64,000 bases of DNA, from positions 62,001-126,000 of the forward strand of contig WHUZ01000106.1 of assembly GCA_015179045.1 (NCBI GenBank), written 5' to 3'. The position numbers and the translations under genes were made by a program. The DNA comes from Kalaharituber pfeilii (taxonomy: Eukaryota; Ascomycota; Pezizomycetes; Pezizales; Pezizaceae). Positions 21,041-31,017 of the stretch are shown piece after piece; position 1 is the first letter of the stretch, and each line of letters opens with the position of its first letter. The notes beneath the pieces were generated by a model that was given only the letters and a program-made list of their open reading frames with translations, did no database searches and was not told where the DNA came from.

Positions 21041-24000
21041 TCAGACGTTGCAGCCAAGTTGTTGAGAAAAACGATTGTGCTTCACGAGTTCCAAAGCCTT
21101 TGTACAGAGGTCAGCGGGATTAGTGTCTGTAGGGAAGTAGTCGAGCGTAAAGTCTCCAGCTGCTAGGTGTTCACGAGTGATATGATAGTGAACATCAATG
21201 TGCTTTGTTCTTTGGTGATGCATGGGATTGTTGGATATGTCGATGGCGGAGGTAGAATCGGCCCAAAGGTGTATAGGTATCTTGAATTTGAGTTCTTCGA
21301 AACCATGTTTGTACCAGATGGCTTGTCGTACAGCAAGTGAGAGAGCGATATATTCTGATTCCGTAGTGGATGCTGAGACACAGTTTTGTTTAACTGATCT
21401 CCAGGAAATAAGGCAGTCTCCAAGCATAAACGCATATCCTGACCAGGAGCGACGAGTGTCCAAACAAGAAGCATAAGATGCATCAGCATAACCAGTAAGA
21501 ACTAGAGATCTTCCACGTGGATAGGTGAGTTTCCATTGACGAGTTCCAGACAGGTACCGTAGTACGCGTTTGACGGCTTCGTGATGAGACTTTAGAGGTC
21601 GTGAAGAGAACTGAGAGAGGAAGGAGACAGTATACGCAAGGTCAGGTCTGGTTCCGGTGACTAAATACATTAGCGAGCCAATGATCTGCTGATATAAGGT
21701 TGTATCGACAGGTTCATCATCTTCGGTAGCTTTTTGGAGCTTTAATTTTGGATCCATAGGGGTAGTGACTGGCCGACAGGATTCCATACCGAAACACTTG
21801 AGTATTTGTTCGACGTACTGTGACTGACTGAGAGTAATACTCTCTCTATTTTGTTGAATTTCGATTCCTAGTAACCATTGGAGTTGTCCCTTCACTGTTA
21901 CCGTGAAGTGCTTCTGAAGATGCTCAATTAAGAGATCTAAATCAGCTCGGACACCGCTGATGGTAAGGTCGTCAACGTATACCACAAGAATTGTCCTGCG
22001 GTTGGCATTAAAGAAAACGAAGACGCATGGATCGAAGTGCAGAGGTTTGAACCCTAGGTCAGCAAGTACTGAGGTTAATTTTTCATACCATTTCAGTGGA
22101 GCTTGCTTGAGACCATATAATGCCTTTTTTAGACGAAGTACTTTTCCTTCAAGACCGATGCCGGGTGGTGGTAGCATCCAGATCTCTTCGTCCAGGTTAC
22201 CATTCAGAAACGCTGTCTTTATATCAAGTTGTTCCAGTAGGAGGTTAAGACTAGCTGCTAGGGCTATGACGAGTCGTAGGGAATCATACCGTGTTACTGG
22301 TGCGAAGGTCTCGTCATAATCAATTCCATATTGTTGGCTGAAGCCCTTGACTACTAGTCTCGCCTTATACCGCTCAATTGATCCATCAGCTCTATGTTTA
22401 ATCTTGAAGACCCATCGGGAGTGGATAGGCTTTCTTCCTGGTGGTAGGTCCTTGGTGTCGTATTCATCCCATACTTTTGCATCCAAGATGGACTGAAGTT
22501 CTTCTTGAATTGCTTGTGTCCATTGAGCATAGTCATATCCTGACATAGCTTCCTTGTACGTTTGAGGCTCTCTGGCAGCAAAGGCGAATCCTGAAAATCC
22601 AGTGTAATCCGGGTTAGGGTTTCTAGATTCTCTTTCAGGGTATCTGCGCGTTGTGGAGGAGGAGGGCTCTGGCGTATCTTGACGGGAAGTATGTTCAAAG
22701 AGGAGTTGACTTTCTGCTTCATGCTCGAGAGTTCGTTCTTTAACAGCGGTCGGCCAATGCATGTCATACCTATGGAACCATGCAGTTTCCTGCGTTGGTT
22801 CTGTAGGTGTAATACGTGGTGACTGTTTGTTTGGAGACTGTTGAGCTGAGGGAGAGGCGCTGAATTGTGGAATGGATGGGGTAGATATTGTAGACAGTGG
22901 GGACTCTGTACCGGTTCCGATTTCTTCGATCCTTTTGGGAGAGGAGGGGAAGGTACCAGGGATTGATTGCTGAGGAGGAGTATGAGTAGTGAACTTGACA
23001 GCTGGATCAGTCGAAGAATTGAGGTTTTTTGTGCCTGCTTCGATGTCGGTGACGTTTGAGATGGAAACGAACCGAACGTGTCGATACTCTTTGACTGTTC
23101 TATCTGAAGGGTTGTAAATGCGGAACATATTGACATTAGGCAAATATCCCACAAGATGACCTTCGAATGCTCTAGCGTTCAATTTGCTTCCGGCACCCCG
23201 AGTTTCCTGAGGTATATGAACGTAGCATTTCGAGAAGAAAGGACGTAGATGTCCAATCTGTGGTCGTTTGTTGTATAGCATTTCGTACGGCGTTTTCCCT
23301 AGAAGTGCCGTATGAGGAAGGCGGTTTCTGGTATAAGTAGCCCAATTAAAGGCTTCTGCCCAGAGAAATTTGGGAGCGTCTCCAAGTGCGGGTCGTACCA
23401 TGTTGGTCAAGGTGAGGTTGTATCTCTCAGCCACACCATTGGATTCTGGAGAGTATGCAGCAGTAAATTCTAGAACAATCCCTTTACTTTCGCAATAGGA
23501 TTTCCATGCATTATTGACATATTCTCCTCCCCTATCAGAGCGAATGCGACGGGGGTATCTTTTCGTGCTGAGATTGACTATTTCGCATAAGTGAATAAGG
23601 CTTGTGATAGCATCAGATTTGTGCCGCAGAAAGCGTATTTCAGCATATCTGGAAAAGTCATCAATGAACGAAAGATAATAGAGTGAACCAGACAGGGAGT
23701 TAACCGCGAAAGGACCAGCTACATCCGTATGAACTAAATCAAACGGAGCGGACGTGGTGGAAGTGGAGGGCTTGGGTGTGATTCGACGTGAGTTGTATTT
23801 TTCACACATGTCACAGAAGAATGACGATGGACGTTTGGGGAGTTTGTCACCGTCAATGTATCTCTCTCTTGCTTTAGACCAATTTTCAGGAGAGGAATGT
23901 CCCAGAGCTTCGTGCCAAAAACGTACGGAGGCAGAGAGTGCAGTTCCGAACTTGGACAGGGGATTTATTTGAAAAGTCCCGTGTTGTTGGCGAGCAGAGA

Positions 24001-24385
24001 AACAGAGTGCATTATCAGATTTTCTTCTAACTTCCATCCAATCATCTTCCGCAATTAACCGAAATTTTCCCAAGGCAGCAATAACATTCCAAGAAATCAA
24101 AGACGCTTCATTCCAACCAGGTATAAACAGAACATTATCAAAGGAAAGCTCTAGAACACGACCATCCATCTTCACATTCATCCTCACTGTTCCACTATGG
24201 GTACTATAGAGTATAGCACCTCCACCAACTCTGATTGGTGTCCTGTTGAGAACTGGATTCTCTAGGTAGTGGTAGTTAGCGGTGATGTGATGAGATGCGC
24301 CGGTATCAAGGAGCCATACCTCGTATGTATCTGTTCCCTCGGCTTTGAGAGCTGTCCCGACAATAGGAAGAGCTGTTGCTATCAT
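21041..24385 (-). CDS. pol: Copia-1 Pol (protease, integrase, RT, RNase H)
   Basis: 1,114 residues from the first Met at 24385, though the frame is open upstream to the UGA at 24617-24619 and reads back into gag. Order is Copia-type: aspartic protease (LLDTGASHH, Asp 27), an HHCC GAG-pre-integrase region (WHEALGHSSPE, FFCDMCEKY), integrase with D, D, E in HTDVAGP, IRSDRGGEY and SPESNGVAERYN, then reverse transcriptase (KARLVVKGFSQ, LDIKTAFLNG, catalytic YVDD in VVYVDDLTIS) and RNase H (GYADASYAS, TESEYIAL, WADSTSAI). It ends at the purine tract of the 3' LTR. No frameshift or missing catalytic residue was noticed. Probably made as a Gag-Pol fusion by UGA readthrough or, if the UGA is a mutation, not made at all. 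Confidence 0.93.
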   Translation of the reverse strand: MIATALPIVGTALKAEGTDTYEVWLLDTGASHHITANYHYLENPVLNRTPIRVGGGAILYSTHSGTVRMNVKMDGRVLELSFDNVLFIPGWNEASLISWNVIAALGKFRLIAEDDWMEVRRKSDNALCFSARQQHGTFQINPLSKFGTALSASVRFWHEALGHSSPENWSKARERYIDGDKLPKRPSSFFCDMCEKYNSRRITPKPSTSTTSAPFDLVHTDVAGPFAVNSLSGSLYYLSFIDDFSRYAEIRFLRHKSDAITSLIHLCEIVNLSTKRYPRRIRSDRGGEYVNNAWKSYCESKGIVLEFTAAYSPESNGVAERYNLTLTNMVRPALGDAPKFLWAEAFNWATYTRNRLPHTALLGKTPYEMLYNKRPQIGHLRPFFSKCYVHIPQETRGAGSKLNARAFEGHLVGYLPNVNMFRIYNPSDRTVKEYRHVRFVSISNVTDIEAGTKNLNSSTDPAVKFTTHTPPQQSIPGTFPSSPKRIEEIGTGTESPLSTISTPSIPQFSASPSAQQSPNKQSPRITPTEPTQETAWFHRYDMHWPTAVKERTLEHEAESQLLFEHTSRQDTPEPSSSTTRRYPERESRNPNPDYTGFSGFAFAAREPQTYKEAMSGYDYAQWTQAIQEELQSILDAKVWDEYDTKDLPPGRKPIHSRWVFKIKHRADGSIERYKARLVVKGFSQQYGIDYDETFAPVTRYDSLRLVIALAASLNLLLEQLDIKTAFLNGNLDEEIWMLPPPGIGLEGKVLRLKKALYGLKQAPLKWYEKLTSVLADLGFKPLHFDPCVFVFFNANRRTILVVYVDDLTISGVRADLDLLIEHLQKHFTVTVKGQLQWLLGIEIQQNRESITLSQSQYVEQILKCFGMESCRPVTTPMDPKLKLQKATEDDEPVDTTLYQQIIGSLMYLVTGTRPDLAYTVSFLSQFSSRPLKSHHEAVKRVLRYLSGTRQWKLTYPRGRSLVLTGYADASYASCLDTRRSWSGYAFMLGDCLISWRSVKQNCVSASTTESEYIALSLAVRQAIWYKHGFEELKFKIPIHLWADSTSAIDISNNPMHHQRTKHIDVHYHITREHLAAGDFTLDYFPTDTNPADLCTKALELVKHNRFSQQLGCNV

Positions 24386-24562
24386 TGCTCTACCAGTACC
24401 TTGGTCCGGAGAGAATGAGATGGGAAAGATATCAGTTGTTGAGGAGGAGGAGGAGAACGGAACAACAGCAGTAGAGGAAGAAGAGGCGAGACCCGCAAAA
24501 CCAGGACGAGGAGTACCAGCCTTAAGTGCAGAAAGAGACTGGTTGTACTGCTTAAGTACGTC

Positions 24563-24619
24563 ACAGGTCGTATGGATATGTCCGACAAAAGTAAGTCCCC
24601 TGCTTTTACACCAGGATCA
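24563..24619 (-). other. In-frame UGA at the zinc-knuckle's first Cys position
   Basis: Gag and Pol share one frame and are separated only by TGA at 24617-24619. The codons after it read SWC KSRGLTFVGH IHTTC. If the TGA were a Cys codon this would be a CX2CX9HX4C knuckle, so the stop sits exactly where the first Cys is expected. TGT or TGC to TGA is a transversion, not a RIP change. Confidence 0.7.
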
Positions 24620-25477
24620 TTCATTTTTGCCAGCCGGAGTCGATGGTTGCTTCTTCTTGTTGTTCCTCTTCTTCTTGCCCTTTGAGGCTGTGGTGTTGGT
24701 GATAGCAGGCTTCGGGGTAGTCGTAGCCGCAGGAAACGCAGCACCAGCTGTAGAGGTAGAGGAGACGGCATCTAACAGGCGTTGTCGAATATCCGCATAT
24801 TCTGAGGATTCGGCGACTGCGAGTAGAGTTTCTTTTAGTTGCTGTTGTGACGCAGGAAGAGAGTTGATAAGCAAGACACTTTTGAAGACAGAGTCTTCCC
24901 ATGCAGTTTTGAGGCCTTGAAGATACTTCTTTGAGGAGGCGTCCGCTGAAGCGACCCGAGCATTGAATCTTTGCCAAAGCGTTTCGTATTGCTGTATATG
25001 GTCGATCATGGTCGTGGATTCTTCTTTGTGGGCGTTAAGAACTGCTAGGAGGAAAGAGAGATTAGATGTGACATTTTTGCGGTCGAATCGCTCTTCTATA
25101 GCTTTCCAGGCTATGTGAGCATCATCTGTTTCAGACACCAAGTAGACGAGGTCATCATCGATCATCTGCGAGAGTAACGAGTTCGCGAAGGCTGATTTAT
25201 TATTCCATTTTTTGGCTTCGTTTGCATCACTTGGTTTCTTTTCTTCGCCAGATACTATCTCCCACACCTGGGCACCTTTGAGGTGTACTTTCGCTCGTGA
25301 TGTCCACGATTGATAGTTGGGGTTGGAGGGGTCTAGTTTGGTGAAGGAGAAGATACGGTATGAGTAGTTGCAGTCGTCGCTCATGTTGGAAGATGTTTTC
25401 TTCGAATCTTTCGGTGGAGAAATAGAGGAGCTAGAGCCTGTAGCGGAAGAGGAGGGTGGAGCAATTGATTCTGCCAC
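24617..25477 (-). CDS. gag: Copia-1 Gag
   Basis: 286 residues. An N-terminal Ser-rich leader precedes a UBN2/gag-polypeptide-type capsid region (YRIFSFTKLDPSNPNYQSW, WNNKSAFANSLLSQMIDDD, AWKAIEERFDRKN, QYETLWQRF). It ends in a Lys/Asn-rich tail before the UGA and would coat the RNA in the particle. The start at 25477 leaves a short leader of about 105 nt after the 5' LTR. Intact. Confidence 0.9.
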   Translation of the reverse strand: MAESIAPPSSSATGSSSSISPPKDSKKTSSNMSDDCNYSYRIFSFTKLDPSNPNYQSWTSRAKVHLKGAQVWEIVSGEEKKPSDANEAKKWNNKSAFANSLLSQMIDDDLVYLVSETDDAHIAWKAIEERFDRKNVTSNLSFLLAVLNAHKEESTTMIDHIQQYETLWQRFNARVASADASSKKYLQGLKTAWEDSVFKSVLLINSLPASQQQLKETLLAVAESSEYADIRQRLLDAVSSTSTAGAAFPAATTTPKPAITNTTASKGKKKRNNKKKQPSTPAGKNE

Positions 25478-25582
25478 TTTTGCGGTAAGTGGAGGAGACT
25501 ATGTAAGGGACCGAAAAAGAGTTGCTTTTTGAAGGGTGTAGGAACAGTAATTCAAGTGCGGCGTCAAGCCGGGCTCATAACC

Positions 25583-25912
25583 TATCAAAATAAGCGGAGT
25601 CTTTTTGGTAAATGCTTGTATTCACGAAGGGAATGAAAGGCAAGCTCGTTGAGTCTGATCTATTAAGAAGTGGCAGAATTGCCCAGCTTATATACACAGA
25701 AAGTGAGATATAACGTGACTTCAAAACCATAACAGAAAAGAAAATATAATCCAACCGAGAGGTATGTGAGTCAACGATAATAATAACCGAAACACCATAA
25801 GCGCCAGACATGGTTCATATGCATGAAATAATCAAGTGAAACAAGTGATAACGGAGTGAATTACTATTTTAGGAAACTGCAACATAAATGCAACGGATGT
25901 ACCATTCCAACA
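25583..25912 (-). mobile_element. Copia-1 5' LTR
   Basis: Same 330-bp sequence as the 3' LTR. It carries a TATA-like box (read on minus: tgtatataagctggg, about 25685) suited to start transcription toward gag. On the gag side it is followed by GGTTATGAGCCCGGC, a likely primer-binding site of the half-tRNA type known in Copia elements. Confidence 0.9.
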
Positions 25913-26215
25913 GTCATGACTCATGAGGTGGATAGAGGGTGAATTCCCGATCCGGGTCGGAAATTGACAACTCTCATTGCTTAGTTTTGATAATCTCTTA
26001 CATGCTATATTCACTGCATCTTTCATCATTCGTAAAATGAGACATACCCCATATTTGATGTGTGCAGCCAGCATGCTTAATAAGCTAGATGTGCTCAATA
26101 TTGGAAGTATCTCATGCGTGCGCGCAATATCCTCAATCTTGCTAGTATGTCATGGCATCATGATCTAGTGTTCGCATAGCCTTTAACAAAATTCCTCCGA
26201 CCCTCTTATAAACAG

Positions 26216-26434
26216 TTGTACATTATCACACCGACTCAGTCACGCCGCACATACAACTCATACCGGCTCACTCGGCAGCCGAGTAGTAGTTGTATATTAT
26301 CACACCGACTCAGCCACGCCGCACATACAACTCATACCGGCTCACTCGGCAGCCGAGTAGTAGTTGTATATTATCACACTGACTCAGTCACGCCGTACAT
26401 ACAACCCCACCCGGCTCACTCGGCAGCCGAGTCG
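26216..26434 (+). repeat. 74-bp tandem repeat, three copies
   Basis: Three units of about 74 bp starting gttgta(c/t)attatcacac and ending ggcagccgagtagta. Nearly identical, with the third slightly diverged. Each unit is continuous with the next, with no unique spacers. Confidence 0.9.
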
Positions 26435-26694
26435 GGTACGTTTTACGGCTGACCCGAAACCGGACTCACTCAGAAAAACCGACTCACAACTTACACTGAG
26501 TGCGAACGCTATCTCATGCACATGCTCAATATGCGTAATACACTCGATATACTCAATATTCCCAGTATCTCATGCATGTGCTCAATATACTTAACATTCC
26601 GAACATCTCATGTGTGCGTACTCAACTTACTCGGCATATTCAATATGCTCAGTATGCTCAATATCTCCTGTAGTTACTCAATATGCTAACTTAA

Positions 26695-26910
26695 ATTATA
26701 ACCGGGTCGGTCTAATTTTGGACCCAAGAACCCGACTTGAATTACAAGTTGGTTTGATTATCAGTAATAACTTATCGGGTCGGTCTAACCTAGGGCCTAA
26801 GAACCCGACTTGGATTACAAGTTGGTTTGATTATCAGTAATAACTTGTCGGGTCGGTTTGACCTTGGGCCTAAGAATCCGACTTGGATTACAAGTTGGTG
26901 TTAGTCTATA
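26695..26910 (-). repeat. About 70-bp tandem repeat, three copies
   Basis: Units built of 'aagaacccgacttggattac', 'aagttggtttgattatcagt' and 'aataacttgtcgggtcggt'. The array runs into the 3' end of the open frame of the dioxygenase-like pseudogene and supplies its last codons. Confidence 0.85.
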
Positions 26911-29598
26911 CTGAAAACTTGTACCGAAAAACCGACTTGTACCGACTTGGACCGATGCAAACACTATTTCTCTTGTCAAGTTGTCCTCCTCTGAGATAGG
27001 CTCCTTATATAAACCTTTGTCAACCAGATAGTAATAGCTGTTTTTGCCATAGTGATAAGTTTCTAGCTCCCGAATGATTTTCATATTCTGCTTATAAGCT
27101 CGAATCATTCGATGGCGACAGCTGTTGACAAAGTCCCACGCATCATTCTCATTCTCTCCTAGTACCAAGTCTGCCTCAATGAGAACTGCAGGGTCATCCC
27201 AACGACGTTGCCCTATCAAGGCATCGGAAAGAGCACTTATATGCCTTAGGGCTACTGCGGCGGGGAATCGATGTGTGGGATATCCGTGGATGTTGATTTG
27301 ACCGGAAGGCGTCCCATTGGTAGCCATGAGGTCTCGGTGAGCAGCAGCGACTGTTGTCCAGGAACCTGACTCGGGTACGTCCAGAGTTTCATGATCATCT
27401 TGGATGCCGACGAACCAGGGATTTACTACCCAGCGGGATGTTTCTGCCTTTCCAGCCTTGTTTGATGCTGACCCATGGATGATTTCTGGTCGAGATATTC
27501 TGATATCCCCAGGGCCGCAGATTGCCGGCACAAAATCACCATACTTGAGCTTGTCACCGGCGGTGAAGATACCATCTGTCTTCAAGGTATTGCCATTATG
27601 GTCAATATTTTTACCACCCTTTGATCTCAGCCTACCTTGACTGCATACTTGCACTCAAGTCCACCAGTCTTTGATGTGGTTATGAAACCCAGGCACTATG
27701 ATCGTGCAGTTTTCTGCTGTCTCCTGGCTTAGAGTGAGGGATGTCTGTATTCGGTTCCTTCCACGACCACATTCAACATATCGTTTCAGATTAAGATCGA
27801 GATGTTGGAACTGAATAAATTCCCCTGGCAACACCGCCTTCATGTAGTATGGATACGAGATCTGCCGCCAGGTTTTGTTTGGACTGGTGGCAGCTACTAA
27901 GGCATAGTAGGCGGGATCCTGTTGAGCAATTTGTTGGATCTGGGTGTAGTATGCTGATCTTAACCAGCCCAGATTGAGTTGACCATTCACCATTCGTCGA
28001 TGGTGAAGGTACATCTGAATTTCCTCCTGGATCAAGGTAACGACCTCTGAATCGTCAAACAACCAGCCCATTGCTCCTTTTAGTATGGTAGTCCCATCCT
28101 TGATCCATTGACCTGATACCTCCTCTCCCGCAAAGCGCTTTAGCACGGTCATTTGATTATATTGAAAAGCAGGTCTTGGTATCATAGGAAATCTCAGCGA
28201 ACCAAGATCGTCCTCTGGTAGTTTGTCCCTGCTATTTTTACGAAACCAATGACTGTGATCTTTGCTCATCCTAAAGTCCCCCAACGAGAAGCGATTTTTT
28301 CGGACTTCCTCCAAGCGTGCCAACAACTACTTCCGACCTCCATCCTTCACTTTCATTCCGAGGGTAGAGCAGAACTCTCTGCAGTGTAGCCAGCAGACTG
28401 ATTCCAGTACCTCTTTAGACATGAATTCAATATCTCTGATGACTAGTTTCATGTCCTTAACGCCTCTTTTTCGGGCTTGAATCAGGCGATTTCGGGTGCT
28501 GGTGCTGATTTTACCTCTACAGCCACAGTTGCGGAAATTGACAGCCTGTGGTGTATCTCAGGCTTCTATGGGTTCAATGGTGTCACCGCCATTGTCATCT
28601 TCAGCTGTATTGTTGCTACCTGTATTGTCAGTACTATCAGTGCCATCACTATCATTATTATCATCATCATCACTATTGTCCTCCTTAGGCTCGATACTTG
28701 GTATCCTCTATTGTTCCAATCTTTTTGTTCTTTTATGTCTTCCCACGCCAGCGCAGGAATCCTCAACTCCATCCCCTTCCTCATCCTCATCATCCTCAAT
28801 GGTATGTTTGTTTGTGGTTCGAGGTATTTCTGTAGCAATTTTCTCTACTTTTAGAATGTCAGATATTATGGCAACATCCTTTTCAGGTTCACTACTCAGC
28901 ATCCTCCATCATTCTGATCTTTTCATTCTTTCTATATTAGTATAGGAATTCTCACCTCCGTTGCCTTCCTCATCCTCATTATTCTCAATAATACATTGAT
29001 TTATTAGTTGAGGCATTTCTTTGACAATTTTCTCTACTGCTAGAACATCAGACATAGTAATCACCCTGACTGACCGTTTACTAGTGCTGCGATTTGCCAG
29101 TCGTTTTGCGATTGTCTCTGAGACCAGCCTTCCAATAGCCTCCGGGGTAGAATTTTTTTCTAAGGCTAGTCTTCGAAGCGCCACAAGATGTTCGGACTCT
29201 TTCGATGGTAGCATCAATCCCTCGGGGTCCAGTCTGTTTCTCCAGTCGGATGTCCACATTGCCTCAATCGTGGCTAGAAAACGCCGTTTTCTCTGATCCG
29301 ACTGGTTGTGCTGGTTAATTGCCGGTCGGATCACTGAAGTATATTGAATTTGATCCCACATAACTTTCTGGTCCATTCCTAAGGCAATCCAGGACTGTTC
29401 CTTCTCAATCTTCTCTTGGGCATATGCGATGAGCTCATTAACTTCCTGGCCAAACTCCCCAAACTTGATCTGGTTCTCTAACAGTAGTTGCGTACGCTGT
29501 TTCGGCGTTTGGGCTTTAGCAAGCATTTGATCTACATACTTCCTAGGCTCAATTGAGACAACATTGATTTGGACAACAGGCTGAGAGGAGGATAACAT
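26815..29598 (-). pseudogene. Large gene with five in-frame stops; 2OG-Fe(II) dioxygenase-like
   Basis: One reading frame runs from ATG at 29598 to 26815 without any indel but with five stops: TGA 28909-28911, TAG 28708-28710, TGA 28558-28560, TAG 28327-28329 and TGA 27655-27657. Each can be explained by one C-to-T or G-to-A change (CGA, CAG or TGG origin). The N-terminal part holds a tandem duplication of about 65 residues (VLAVEKIVKEMPQ / ILKVEKIATEIPR, then acidic NEDEEGN / DEDEEGD). The C-terminal part has IQFQHLDLNLKRYV and RISRPEIIHGS, which fit the HxD...H iron ligands of 2-oxoglutarate dioxygenases, and a conserved-looking WFVGIQDDHETL. The enzyme call is from memory and tentative. 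Confidence 0.55.
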
Positions 29599-30036
29599 TT
29601 CGCAGTATGATGGTTTTGATCGTTCGATGATTCAGATGGTTCTAAAGATTCTCGATGGTTCTGACAGGAGAATAATAGTATATTGGTTAAATACGATGAA
29701 TATAGATGTAAGATACGCAGCTCATTCCTTCTTATACATTCTCTGTCCCTTGTGTATCTTCCACACCAATTCGACCATGTAACAAAGAATCATAGCAAAT
29801 ATTACAAATAGTATCTGCCATTTGGACCCATAGTCAACAAGCAATGGATAGATTGTTTAAATAAACAACAATAACGAACAAACAATAATAACGAACAAAC
29901 AACAATAGCAAATAAACAATAATGATAAACAAACAACAAGAACAATAAGAATAATAAGAACTATAAAACAGCATCATAATAGAAAGGCACAGTTAAAACG
30001 GTAGTGGAGATTACTTCAAGCAGCAAAACATATTCT
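29599..30036. repeat. aacaataacgaac simple-repeat region
   Basis: Upstream of the pseudogene, 29855-29975 is a degenerate array of aacaaacaataataacg. The rest is AT-rich without a gene. Confidence 0.65.
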
Positions 30037-30388
30037 TCAACTTACTGCCTGCGACAGACTCTTATAGTAGTACATTGTACTACACTGTCCAATTCTGCCA
30101 ACCAATAGATTCCACTAGATAGGGCTGATATCATCACCGGTTTGGCCCGGATCGGCCCGGATCTTTACAGGCTCTTAGTGGTTCTGTCTATTTCTGCTGT
30201 CAAAGTCTCTTCAACTTACTACCTGCAACGGGTTCTTACAGTCCAATTCTACCAACTTACAGATTCTACTGGATAGGTCTGATGTCATCATTGGTTTGCC
30301 CTGCTTCTTTGCTGGCTCTTAGCGGTTCTGTCTGTTTCTACTGCCAAAGTCTCTTTAACCTGTTGCCTGTAATGTGTTCTTACAGTAT
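30037..30388 (+). repeat. About 175-bp tandem duplication
   Basis: Two diverged copies, each from 'ttcaacttactgcctgc' or 'ttcaacttactacctgc' to 'gctgtcaaagtctc' or 'actgccaaagtctc', followed by the start of a third (tttaacctgttgcctg). It abuts the LTR fragment at 30388. Confidence 0.75.
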
Positions 30389-31014
30389 TAAGGAGGTGTG
30401 TGTGTCATTGTTGATTGTAAGGTCTTTATGCCTGGCACTCGATTTATGAAGCTAACACGCACACATGCAATAGTACACATTACTATCTTGCGTCTGTACT
30501 ACTTTTACATGTTTCTTTATTACCTTTATTGGTATTAAATAAAGAATTGCCACGTTATCATTCCTTTGTTCTTTTGTTGACTAGTCATACATGACGGGCT
30601 TAATCTATATAAACCCTGGCTAATGGTATAGTTAGAAGAATCAAGACACAAGCAGTATTCTAAGTTCTCTATAACTCTAAAACCTATCGTTTCCTCATTA
30701 CGCCCGAGAATCGCTCCGCTCCGCAGCTCCGCTCCGCAGCGCGCTCCACGCCAAACAGCTGCTCTTCCGGTCCGCCGTATATACGCCTCCTTAGCCATTC
30801 CGGCCCGCAGCATACACACCTCCGTAGCTATTCAGGCCAGCAGAATACACACGTCCGTAGCCATTCCGGCCAGCAGCATACACACCTCCGTAGCCATTCC
30901 GGCCAGCAGCATACACACCTCCGTAGCCATTCCAACCTACCGTATACACACCTCCATAGCCGTAACATCCAGCACCTTCCAGTGTCCACCGCAGCCTACC
31001 CCCTCACGCCCGTA
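30388..31014 (+). mobile_element. Partial LTR, same family as 3169-3735
   Basis: Matches 3297-3735 from gtgtgtcattgttgattgta to tcacgcccgta with about 10-15% divergence. The first 130 bp of the LTR are missing and the end is CCGTACA instead of CCGTAACA. An internal 33-bp repeat is expanded here. Confidence 0.8.
30770..30965 (+). repeat. 33-bp tandem repeat inside the LTR
   Basis: About six units of ccgtagccattccggccagc plus agcatacacacct. The LTR copy at 3169-3735 has a single unit at this point (ccgtgtacacacttccgtag), so the array arose within this copy. Confidence 0.85.
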
Positions 31015-31017
31015 CAA

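Larger units (their letters stand above)
20704..25912 (-). mobile_element. Copia-1: near-pristine Ty1/Copia retrotransposon
   Basis: A complete 5.2 kb element on the minus strand: two 330-bp LTRs (20704-21033 and 25583-25912) that I read as identical, a gag-pol coding region, a purine-rich tract (tgagagagag) next to the 3' LTR and a primer-binding-like GGTTATGAGCCC next to the 5' LTR. The target duplication is gtcat on the plus strand (20699-20703 and 25913-25917). Identical LTRs mean a very recent insertion. The only obstacle to one continuous reading frame is a single UGA at 24617-24619. Confidence 0.95.

Noticed and set aside
22354..23154. 266-codon minus-strand frame overlapping Copia-1 pol
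   Set aside because: Lies in another frame of the conserved pol ORF and has no domain; a shadow.
26216..26434. Regular direct repeats that could suggest a CRISPR-like array
   Set aside because: Units are contiguous without unique spacers and the genome is eukaryotic; it is a plain tandem repeat. The same applies to the 18-bp, 17-bp and 33-bp arrays.
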